From: Galbula dea | Lineage: Eukaryota > Chordata > Aves > Piciformes > Galbulidae | NCBI GenBank assembly: GCA_013399015.1 | Contig: VWZX01002691.1 | Coordinates: forward strand, 2,644-66,643 | Length of the DNA stretch: 64,000 nucleotides | Reading direction: 5' to 3' | Notes under the pieces: generated by a model | The model's database searches: none | What the model saw: only the letters and a program-made list of their open reading frames with translations | What the model was told of the DNA's origin: nothing | Made by a program: the position numbers and the translations under genes | In this document: one piece after another, positions 1 through 11,300 of the stretch | How positions within the stretch are numbered: the first letter of the stretch is position 1 | Layout of the letters: each line of letters starts with the position of its first letter

Positions 1-130
1 GGGGGGGGGCGTTGGTTCAATACTGGGTTTGTGTATATTTGTATATATTTCATTTTATTGTTATTGTTTTCATTAAAGCTGTTTTCTTTTCCAAACCATA
101 AATCTTTCTCCCTTATTCTCTTTCTCTTTC
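1..130 (+). mobile_element. Possible 3' end of an endogenous retroviral LTR
   Basis: The block CATTAAAGCTGTTTTCTTTT followed by CCATAAATCTTTCTCCCTTA looks like the polyadenylation and U5 part of avian retroviral LTRs I have seen. The 5' part would lie outside the window, so this is a weak call. The G homopolymer at 1-9 may be an assembly edge. Confidence 0.3.
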
Positions 131-3100
131 CCTTTGAAAGGGAGAGGAGTTACTAAGAGTGTCTTTAGCTGCCTGCTATTCATTCATGTCCTCTCAGTTA
201 GAAGGCCCTCTGGATGCCCTTCATTTATTCTGGAGGGGGCCAAGGCTCTCTACTCAGCAACTGCCCTCTGTGCAGAGCAAGCTCCACAGGAGACATGTTC
301 TGGGGGAGATGTGCCCAAGCACAAGTACTAGCTCACCTGGTAGTTCAAGTGCTAGCAATGGGCACCCATACCTGTGCTTTGTGGCGACCTACTTCATCTC
401 TCCCACACACTGTTAGATACAGCAGCTGCTCAACAGGTCTTTTTGGGAGAGCAGCTCTCTGAAAGGCCTCGGCAGCTGCAGCAGCAGCAGCAGCAGCAGT
501 AGCCGGACTCTCTGGCAGAGGAATGAAAACAATAACACGATGCCTTTACAGGGCAAAAGATACAAAGTATCTTCTAGCCTAAGTGGATGTATCCTGTGAA
601 CTGAACCTGGTCGTGGATCTCTAGCTGGATCACAGCAACCCACGTTCAAATGAGCACACGCTGCTGCAGTTCCATCTCTGGTATTAGCATAGTCGTTTCT
701 GTGTGGGTGAACATTTAATTTCCTGTGAGAAACATTTCTTACAGTTACTGTCAGGTTTTTGTTATACATCAAGCTTGTTATACCATTAGTGCAGACAGCA
801 TATTAAACTGTCTGCGCTACTATGCCAGCTATGAAGACCAAATTGGGTTAACATTTATAGTTTGTAACACTGCTGCCATCAAATTTCCCCCAAGGTATGC
901 TTGCCTGATTTCCCTTAGGTTGCCCAGGGCAGGGAGTGAAGGAGCCTGCAGCTGGGAGCACAGGCTGCAGCCAGGCAGGGCTGAAGGTATGGGCTGATGC
1001 CTTGACCTACCTGATGGCACCAGAACTGCAAATCCAAGCCAAAGCTGGGCAACCAGCTCCAGTGGCAGATCCAGCTGCAGGACTCTGCAGGACTTTACAG
1101 AAGGGTCAGCATCGTCCCTGGTTGTGGCCAGGCATTTTTCAGACTCTTGCTACTAAGGAGGAAACTTCCCACAGGAACTGTAATTTATGAATTAGTTTGT
1201 TGTAAGAACACATTGAAATTAAGTCACCAATGGTGAAATTCAGGGCACTGACATGGCCTGAGTGGGAAAACTGGATCCCTTACAGCACACCTGGCATGAA
1301 TGGGAAAAGCTTGGTTAAGAGTGAGGAGAGACATTAGTCATAGTTTTGGTTCCATTTATTAATGCTGATAATTAAAACCTACATATCTGTTTAGTAGGCT
1401 TTGGATACAGATTTTAAAGGAGCTTGACAGCTCACAAACATCTGATTATTTTTCCATTTAGATCATACAGACTCTACATATGATATGTAGATAATATACA
1501 TCAATGGTTATTTAACCTGCTCCCACCACCATGGTCTTCAGGGCTCGCAGTTTTATTTCCCATTTGCTCCTGTCCTTGAGCAATTCAAGTTTACCCATCT
1601 CAAGGTTTAGACTGCTATTGTAAGGCAACTGCAATGTGAGTGCTACATAGCAAACATGATATCCTGAGAGAAGACAACAATGATAAAATACAACAACCAT
1701 GAGCAGAACCTTATATGCAAAGCTGAGAATAAGAAATTCAACGATTCTAATGAAGTTCAGAATATAATATATTACTGATATTTCATAAACACATGAAATT
1801 CCAATATTTCACCATCACTAATAAAATATATTTATAACCTGTCATTATTATTAAGAAAGTAAGTATTGTGCTAGTACTATAGGAGTTTAAGAAAAAAAAG
1901 TATGGTTACTGGAAAGTCACTTTTTTCCCTCCTTCTCTAATAGCCTCAATGTCTCCCTTGACATGTGGCTACTCTACTGAAGTACAACTCTGAGATTTTG
2001 TCATTATTTTTAACATCAAACAGTATTAATCAGCACAGACTATATTAGCTGTTGCACACAAGGCACAATAAATCCAGGTTCACATATTAACCATTTATAA
2101 ATACAGTAGTTCTCACAGATGCATTGCAAAGCTACAGAACAGAAACAGCAATGTTCTTTCAAAATGTTCTTTTCAATACTTTTGTTCTTGAGTTGATTAC
2201 ATAGCCCATATTTCATCTTCAGATGACCTAACATCTATGAAGAAATTATCATGTGGGCAAAAGAGGGTGCAAGTGATGACACTAAGAAGGCCTTCACCAG
2301 TTACATATTCAAGTCATCCCAGAAATTCAGAAAACCTAGAACTGTAAACTTCACATTTCTTTATTGGGGTCACCATGGGGAAATGTAATTCCATGGGTCA
2401 TGTCACTGCTGTTTAGTAGAAGATTTACTTATGTTGCTTCTTTAAAAATAAAACTAAACTAGCTTTTATTGCATTTATAATATTTTCAATTAACCCTTTT
2501 CCTAAATTCTTTGCCAAAAAGAGTTTTGGTATCTGGACAACAGCCTCTTCTACAATTGATACCCATATGCTAAAAAATGTTTAACTGAATGTCAGCATTT
2601 TCCCACAAACGTCTAGAGGGACTGACATCTAATTCTGGGCTGTAGGGAACATTTCACCTCTCCTGGCTTTGGATGTGCATTCTGCCTGCCTCCCTGTTCT
2701 ACAGCAGTCTGAGGCTCGCACAGGCGTGCATCATCCCCCACTGCTCTGGTTTCCATGGAGAGGATTTCCACCAAAATCCTCTTAAGTTCAGTCTAGTGTT
2801 GCCTTACCTTATGCATTTCTTTTCCAACATTTATTAGTGAGATTTTAATTTCAATTATAGTCACATATCCCCAAAGCAACTCCATTTCATTTCAGTGGAA
2901 TTATCCTGGATTTGCTCAATGATAGCTTTGATCAGAATCTGATGGAGGTTTTTATGGGTTTTGGGGTTTTTTGGGGTTTTTTTTGACAGACCTGGTTATA
3001 TAACTCATATACAAAACACTGGGCTGTCTCATACAAAAGGTGTAATTCTTTTTTGGCTCCTAGATTGTAGTGTTTTCATAATGTAAAAGCTCTAGAAACT

Positions 3101-4515
3101 GATCAGTGTAGACCATATATGCTATGGATGAACATTGTTTCCCATGACATGAGAACTGGATAGTGTTGTTTTAAAAAATCCTGACAACAGAGAAAGGAAA
3201 CAACTGCCACTCTCTTCAGCCTACTGATCTATTGCATTGTGCTACTAAAGTAAAGCTTAATTTAATATCAGTTCTGCTAAAGAGAATGTTGCTATCAAAA
3301 TTTCTGACACTGTAGCTGAGAGTAGTGTTTTGTGGAATGGCTCAGTCACCTGCTCAACTGCTACTTGGTTTTGCCAGGTTAATTTGTCATCCCTTGCTTC
3401 ATCTGTTACTTTTGAAATAAATTCTTTAAAGAAATAGTAACCAGTTTTTTTGTCTGGGTGGATAACATAGCCACTGGCTAGCCCTACAGCAGGGCAGTAT
3501 GCCTTTATCTCTCCTAGTCATATAGCTTGACCTGCTGGAAATGCAGAGCTTGGGCAGATTTGCCTAAGTGATTGGGAATTACCAGAAACGTCCACCTGGT
3601 CCATAGCCAACTTCTTTAATCCCTTCTGGAAAGACAGTGAGTAGGAACAGACTGTGTGCCAAATTAACTGTCCCTGTGTATGTTTCATGGTCTACTTGTC
3701 ACTTCCTAAAAGTAAGAAGTATACTTGCAAGGGATGGAGGAAGAAGGTTGAATAATTTTTCAAGTTGTTCAAGATGCTGTAGAGATTAAAAGATTAAAAC
3801 AAAAGCAAATGTAGAAATGAATCCTACAGATTAGTGGGTTTGGAGTAGCTATTTTGTTCTTATTCACATAGAAATAACTGTCTGGAATTTCTGTTTTCAA
3901 AATGACAGAAGTACTTATTAAAGTCAGATAATGTTTCTGATTTTTATTTCAGCTCTTTACTGTACCTCCTTTCAACAGGATGACATATCAGTGGTTTGTG
4001 CCAAGTACACATTACTTGACTTTCTCTGAAGATTAACTGTTTCCCAATATTATCATACTTCATGTGTTGATGGAAGAAAACCACTGATGGTAGAATCACA
4101 GCATATTTGGGGGGTTAATTGTCTTCATTGCTATTTTTATTAGAACTTGTTACCATGTTTGTTAACTAAACTGAGAATCAAAGAGTAACATTTTTGGCCA
4201 TCACATTTCTCAATACATTTTGTCAAAGATTTACTACACAATGAAGTAAGAATAATGGTAGCCATAAAATAAAATCACAACTCTATGTTACAGAACATAG
4301 TTTGTAATAATTGGGTTTAAAATATAGAATACCAAGTAGCAGATGGCTTTTGACAAAACTGTTTAAGAAGGAGATTTTAAGAGACCTCATTATGAAGGAT
4401 CAAAGTGAAAACAGTATAGCCAGCATAATCTATTTGCTGAGATTTGATAAAATGGCTGTTCTGATAGCAAACTCTTTAGGAAAAAGTAGAGAACCTGCCA
4501 TAAGGACAGTCAGCC
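131..4515. other. 3' flank of DDC, no gene recognised
   Basis: AT-rich sequence with a (CAG)n run at 475-501, a G/T stretch (runs of GGG/GGGG separated by T runs) at about 2955-2990, and only short open frames. In mammals FIGNL1 lies on this side of DDC, but no part of its coding exon is visible here. Confidence 0.6.
475..501 (+). repeat. (CAG)n trinucleotide run
   Basis: About eight consecutive CAG/GCAG units, ending in TAG. Confidence 0.9.
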
Positions 4516-4521
4516 TTTATT
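4516..4521 (-). terminator. Candidate DDC polyadenylation signal AATAAA
   Basis: This is the first AATAAA downstream of the stop on the minus strand. Another lies about 380 bases further on (4136-4141). The choice is by proximity only. Confidence 0.4.
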
Positions 4522-4779
4522 TAGTGCTCTCCCTGATCTGGCTATGTAATGAGGGAAGTCTTGAAGTCCTGACTTCATTTAGAAAAACAGTGCAGCAGGC
4601 ATGCCATGTCATGATAGTTGCCCAAATCACGACAATGTCTGTGCATTCCTGTTTTGATAGGACCTGAGCAGTGTTATACACAGGTTACTGAGCTTCCTCC
4701 AACTTGAATGCTTTCTGAAGTCAGGATAATGTTAAATTAATTGGTTATAATACCTCAGAGTTTCATCTGTGAAGAAAGG

Positions 4780-4900
4780 AGTGGTTGTGCTAGAGGTTAA
4801 TGGGGACAACGGAGGGAGCACTAACCGTTCCATTTCCATTGCCTGGTTCAATAAATACTCTTGATTACAAACTGGTAAGAAGTGACAGCTCAAACCTCCA
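4780..4900 (+). mobile_element. Possible LTR tail overlapping the DDC 3' UTR
   Basis: On the plus strand, CCTGGTTCAATAAATACTCT with its short downstream segment resembles the polyadenylation/U5 end of a retroviral LTR. No clear 5' boundary or target duplication is seen. It may be chance. Confidence 0.15.
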
Positions 4901-5131
4901 TAGCTATGGGCATTCTGGAAACAGGCAAGACGAAACTACAGTTCAGAGAAGTGACTAAGGTTACAACACAACTTACTGGCAAGGATTTTGCTGCTGCAGC
5001 TGGGCTACAGAACAAAAGGGTTTGCATTTTTATCCGTCATAATTTGACTTTCCCACCTGCCTCTCAAATAAAACTTGGCAATACAGAGAAAGCCTGTTAA
5101 TTACCTTCTCCCTACTGCTACTTCACTGCTG

Positions 5132-5347
5132 TTACTTCTGCTGGTGGTTTTGCTCCCACGTTTTCAGAAGATCAGTTGCCAGCTGTGAGATGTGCTGCCA
5201 AGCAAACTCGACGTGGGTGGATTCCACAGCACGGGAACAAATAGCAAACCGTAGCACAAACTTCTCTCGCAGGTGGCATGGCACCAGATGAATCTTCTTG
5301 GCCTCATTTATGTTTTTCAGAAGTGCCTTATTGAGTTCATTTGAGCC
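5132..5347 (-). CDS. DDC: DDC exon 14, residues 415-485 and stop
   Basis: It encodes GSNELNKALLKNINEAKK, the conserved KIHLVPCHLREKFVLRF block and RAVESTHVEFAW, ending LKTWEQNHQQK and a stop at 5134-5132. The C-terminus runs about five residues past the mammalian end. The acceptor is AATGCTTTCAG. This is the terminal coding exon, and the 3' UTR follows directly. Confidence 0.97.
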   Translation of the reverse strand, partial: GSNELNKALLKNINEAKKIHLVPCHLREKFVLRFAICSRAVESTHVEFAWQHISQLATDLLKTWEQNHQQK

Positions 5348-8300
5348 CTGAAAGCATTGTAATTCAATGGATATGGTGATGCATTTCAGCAACAAGTTTG
5401 GAATGTGTAAATCCTACCAAGCAGCCAAGCCCAAGTACCACCAGTAACATGCAGGCACTTTGTCATCTCTCAGTGCTTTGCCATCAAGGGATTACAAAAA
5501 GATGACAGCACAAGAGAGAGTTTTTTGGCCACAAAGAGATGTATGGATTAACTGGGGTTTAGAAGCAGTGTTCACACTGGGACATTTGTGATAGCCTACT
5601 GCCTTTTTTGTGACCTAAGGTCATGAGCTATGTAGTTTCATGTAAAAGCATTCATTATTGCCTCCCTTTCATGGCACAAAAACCAAACCTTCCACTTTTC
5701 ACTTAAGCATGGCCACTGTGACAGAGTCTTTTAAATATGAAGGTGGAAATCTTACCCTTAATTAAGAAATAGGTAAGGTAATGTATCCCTGGCATAAATA
5801 GGTTTCATACTACCAGTAGAAACCCTTAAAAAAAATATTTGCTTCAAGTTCTGCAGGAAACATCTGCCAAAGGACCCCATAGAGTGGAGTTGGGGGGAGA
5901 GAATTTGAGTAATGTGATAAACTGACCCTCCCACTGGAATTAAATAGTCTTTTGTATTCTGGGAAACAAAGATAGAAGTGTTAAAGATCTTGCAGAATAT
6001 CATGCATGCAGTATTGAACTTTATCTCCTTCTAGTGTACTTCATTCTCCTTGTGCCCAAAGAGAGAATGTGAGGATTTCCCTTAGGGCAGCTATGTTCTC
6101 TTAATATCAAATGCCAAAATAAATAGGACTGCACAAAGGAGTACTGGTTCTTTTGCAGGTTCAGCTGGTGCTGATTCAATGGATTTCCTAGTTCATGTCT
6201 GTCAGCATTTCAGAATACAACATAAGTTGTCATCAAATTTTCAAAAACAGTAGTAAATTACTTTAAATGAAACAATGAAAGAAGGTCTGAAAAGTCTCAG
6301 GATTTTTGCCTGATTTAGCAATACAAGATGAAGTGCTAGCTGCATAACTTTGTTACCCAGACTAAAGCAACCTATCTGTCTAACTTTCCTATCAGCAGAC
6401 TGGGATGGATTCAGCTTTGCTGAGCAGTTTGCCATAATAGCTTAGACCATGCTGATCTTGAGTGCTATAATTTTGTTCTTTGGGGAATATCTTAGCTATT
6501 GTACAGCCTTACTCTTACACTGCTGGTAGCAGAGAATTGCATTGGATGATAGGAACATTTGCACTTTTACTGCAGCGTTCCCTTACTGAACACTGACTGT
6601 GGTAAAATAGTCACAAGTAGACAAATCCCTCAGTTCAGCAGAGGTTTTGTTACTGTAGTGACACAGGTCTTCTTGAAAACATCCATGTCACAATACATGT
6701 TCTCTCAAATCTGTGCAACGGTGACTTGCCTGCTTAGCCTTCTCCATACAAAAAGAAAGCATAAAGGTGACCCAGTTTCCCATTAACACTGAGGATAAAT
6801 GCAATATTCTCATGTTTTTGAATCATTTTAGAGTTAAACCCAAGTCAAAACCTTGTTCTGATTTAGCACAAGTTATTAGGGAAATTGGATTAAGAGCCTG
6901 AAATTCATGGCTTAGCCTTAGTCTTAGCCTTCTAGGAGATATTATGCAACTCAAATGTTCCTAAGGACCAAATCTGATGTTTTGCAAGTCCCCACCCATT
7001 ATGGGTCAGTAACTGGTGACAATAATATACTGCTTTCTTACTAGAGGTAATCCATCACTTCAATGGTGATCCTTGCCTTTAATAAGAAATGCATGTCACT
7101 CACTTTTAGGCAATAGAAGCAGTTGTATGATGTTAAGTTAGTGCCCTTAGTAGGGGTTAGGGGAAGAAAGAGAAAGACTTATATATCTTTCTTCCCTTCT
7201 GCTCTCACAGCTGCACCTAGGGGCTGCTGTGACACTCAGGTGTCACATCAAATTGAAGTTAGTAGTGACTAATCCTCTCCCAGAGCTTTGAGAAGCCAGG
7301 TCTGATTGAGTCTGTCAGTTTCAATAAGACAGTATCCTCACCCCCCTGGAGAAATCACTAGCTTGACACGTATTCATCTGCAGACATGACAAAGAGGCCA
7401 AAAATTAACCCTTTGGCATGATATGGTTGTTGAGGTAATTATAATATGAAAGTCAGGGATTATTAGTCCATCTGCTCAACAGTGTGAAAAGCAAAAAATC
7501 TAAAGTTACAGCTAAGCAACTTAATAAAAAGAACATTTCTCAAGAACAAATGAAGGAAAAATACTTCATATTTTCACATCTGTGGAGCATTACAGTTCAA
7601 ATCCCCTGTCCCTTACTCCTATTGTAACTACATAAACGTTACAAATATCTTGCTTCTAAGATGTATTTTAATATGAATTACAGAAATAATAGGAAACTCT
7701 TTGTAAGAGTGATATAACAAGCAAATAAAGCTGCAAAAAAACCCCATAAAATGCTCTTCATTTAAAAGCTTGTCAGTTTTTTCTTTTAGTTTTTTTTGGA
7801 CAAGGAAGGCAAGCAATGGAAACACTGTTGCATCAATTTTCAGCAGAATCATGCCCTTATTTTACAACTTGTCCAAAAGTTTCTTACCTAGGTGTTCAGC
7901 ATTTACCCCCTTTTGTAAAATTGCTTTTCCCTGAAGAACTGCTTTTTCCCTCTGGATCATCAGGGACAGTAGAACAGATGTAGATGAACTACAGGTTTGA
8001 TCAAAAGTGACAATTCCTGTGTTGCTATGCTCTACTTCACCAGCCTTGGTCCTGTACAGTAAATGTAGAGCACTGACTAACAGCTGTCTCTGCAAAACTA
8101 CTGTTTGCTTGTTCCATGTGAGAGAGCAGACTACAATCAACATCTTGTTACTGAGCAATAAAAGCCACAGAACCTATTCCACAAATTCTTTTAAAAGTTC
8201 ATATTAAGAAAGAAATTATATGCATGTTTCCACTTCTTGGAAAAACTCCACATTCTGTTATCTGTCTGATTGCCTAGCAACACATTTTTTAAATTTCATT

Positions 8301-11300
8301 GTATTTTAAACAATATAAATTCAAACAAAACCATTTTCCTGTTCCACAACCTATGCCACTATTACCTTATTGTTAAAGATTCAGTAGCTCCTTCAGCCAA
8401 TTACATCAAACTGGAGTAACTGGGGCAACTGAATGGCTGAGAAAAGAATTTGTGAAAAGTATAATACTACACTACCCAGCAGGAGCCAAGATGTGCTTGT
8501 GAGCCTTCAGAAAACTAAAAGCTCATTTATGTATCATGTGAACTAGAAAACACCAGTGCTGTTATTATTATTGCTTGGTGTTCAGATTCAGTGTCACAAC
8601 CCAATTGCAAGCTCACCTATTAAATGAGTCTTTTAGCTAAAATAAGACACTGATCTTTAATGTCCAGTTAAACAAGTGAGTCCTTCCAACCACTGCAGCT
8701 CTCATGCTCTGAGTGCAGGGTGAGTCTTCCAGTCTCTGTCAGGCAAGGTCTCTACATCAAAGAACTTGGCACTTACAGAGATTTTGGGGAACCAAAGGCC
8801 AAAAGGGGAAAAAGGATCACATTCAGCAAAAAAAAAAGAAAAGCAGATCAGGGCCAAAGGTAGTTGGGAATCTGGCCTCCCATGCAACCTTTTCTTACTC
8901 ATATCTTGCTCCAGTTTGCCTAGTCTGACTGTAGGATTTTATAAATGAAAATGTATTATTTAAGGTAAACAACCCAGTGTTTACTACTCTACTCTTCATC
9001 CATTATAGTCACTATATCTATACATATTGGATAATATGATAATATTGATATATATATCAATATTGGATATTAAATATCTACACATATAAAACATGTAAGA
9101 CACACTCATAGACTCAGACATTATACACAAATGACTAGGGAAATCTACTAAAACAATCATCTTCATCAAAGGCCAGCAAGCATAGAATATAACTGACTTT
9201 GTATGACTGAGGAGGCCATTTGTTTGCCTTGAGTATATATTTCCATACCCTATTATGCTTGGATTCATTTCAGTATTTGTTTAATTTTTAACAATATTGT
9301 CTTAGGCTTCTTTCTTTCATCTGCTTTGATCTACATGAACTCTCTTTACTTTCCTTAAAAAAAAGTGAAGTATATTAACCACAAAAACTATATTCAACTG
9401 CAGGTTATTGCATTGCTGTAAAACATGACAGAAGAAATAGGAGGCCTTAGCTGCCTTACCTTTAGCCGAAAACACACAAGTCCCAAAACAACCTCAGCAC
9501 AGATCTCAAATCTTTCATCCTGAAGGACTAAATGTTCAAACTGATGTGACAGCCTGATGTGCTGAGAAGAAAAAGATAGTAACTACATTGTAGAAAATTG
9601 GATTCATCAAGAAAAGAGATGTGCTAAATTGTTTCCATCCATGATCTGTTTTTGCTGTTCCCTCTTCTGACAGGTGATAATACTCACATATCTCCATCTG
9701 TTTATGTCAACTAACATCGCCTTTATGACTTCCAGAGACCATGTGGAGCCTTCACTATACTAGTAGCTCAGTCTATCTTTGGCAGTATTAGTCTGGGTTT
9801 TAATGAAATATTTTGTCACAGTTGTATATGACACCATATTAATAGTAAATAATTGTATAATTCCTTAGGGTTTTGTACTACTGTCAATTTTGTCTGGGAA
9901 TGGCTAGAGTACAAAAGTTATTAAGGGGAAAGAGGAAGATGCACTGATAGATACAGAAAATAATCACAATTCCAGTGCAAAATAAGCTGGAAAGATACCC
10001 TTTTTAGAATAGTTCCCTTAATATGAGAATCACTGGAAGAAGGGGAGGACTTGCTCACTCTTCTAACCCGGGTGCTCAGGTTCAGTTGAAAAGAAAGGTG
10101 ATGGCAATATAATCAAGAAAATGGGTAACAAATCTCAGCCAACTTGTTTAGAATTTACTGGNAGAACAGTTATTCTGAAGCGCAGGAAACTAGTGCTCTT
10201 CCAAACTCAAACAGATAGGAAAAATACCAGCAGGCATATTAAAACCAGCTGAAAAGTCTTAACATCAGTCAGTGATGTTTGCATACTCACACCACATCTC
10301 ACTTTCTTCCAAACAGAAAATTAATTCAAAAACACTTGGGGACAAAAAGAATCCATATCCTGCAGCACCTTATCCAGTCCCCCTTTCACTGGCTCTCATC
10401 AGTTTAGTGCTCACTACCTTAAAAAAACCCCAAAAGATAAAATGACAACAGCAACCAGCTATTAGAACTACAGTTTGTCTTCAGGTAACAACCTGTCTAC
10501 ACCAAAAATCATAAGCAATGTCTAAAATGATGTTCCTTAGTTTTTATGTCTTTATGATTGAAAATAATGGTACAAAAATAAAACACTAAGACCATGTCCT
10601 TTCCTGCTTTTGCAAGCTGAAGGACAGATATCAAACAAAAATGAAACATTTCACTTTGGGCCATGGCTAAATGTGGAATGTTTCATCTGACAGGAGCTTT
10701 TTCCAAAAGGGCAAGAGTAAGGCAAAACAGAAATTACAGAAATAAAACAAAAGGAAAAAACCCCACCCAACACATTTTGCAATCTTAATTATAGCTTTCT
10801 GATATTTGTTTATTTCTTAAAATAGAAAAAGATTGTTTATATTGAATCAAAACATTCCTTCAAAACCTCCCTATTGAGCACACTGGTGCCTTATGCAACC
10901 AGCCAATCTTACCGTTGTTACCACTTCCTCTCTGCTGTTTGTTACAGCCATTTATCATCTCCTCCTAAAATTAGACTAAAAGCTTTTTAGTCAGGAATGA
11001 GACCAATAAAATGTTCAATCCTTTCCAAGACCATTGAATGGTCTGCTAATATAAACAGCACAATTTTACAGCTATGAAAATTGACCAGCAGTATATAGAT
11101 ACATACAGATACTTGTATGCATAAGTGCATGAAAACATGTATGAAGTATGCATATGTGTTGTAATGATCTTTGATTGCCTGCAGTTGGTTTACTGCAAGC
11201 AGCTTGTACTCCAGACTCATGCTGTACATTTTATAGCAGGCATTTCTGTCCTCTTTGTGCACGAAAAGATTTTCAGGAATTGGAAGGAAATAAAAGCAAG

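Larger units (their letters stand above)
4516..5131 (-). other. DDC: DDC 3' UTR (inferred) up to the first AATAAA
   Basis: The 610 bases after the stop contain no other canonical AATAAA on the minus strand. A UTR of this size gives an mRNA of roughly 2.2 kb, which is reasonable for DDC. The true end may differ. Confidence 0.45.

Noticed and set aside
413..772. 119-codon minus-strand frame with a leucine run
   Set aside because: The leucine run is just the (CAG)n repeat read in reverse; the rest has no support.
2950..2990. G/T runs that look telomere-like or like a G-quadruplex
   Set aside because: Only three G runs of three or more lie close together and there is no TTAGGG periodicity.
4311..4667. 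118-codon open frame on the plus strand
   Set aside because: No recognisable domain, and the length is within chance for AT-rich DNA; it is antisense to the DDC 3' region.
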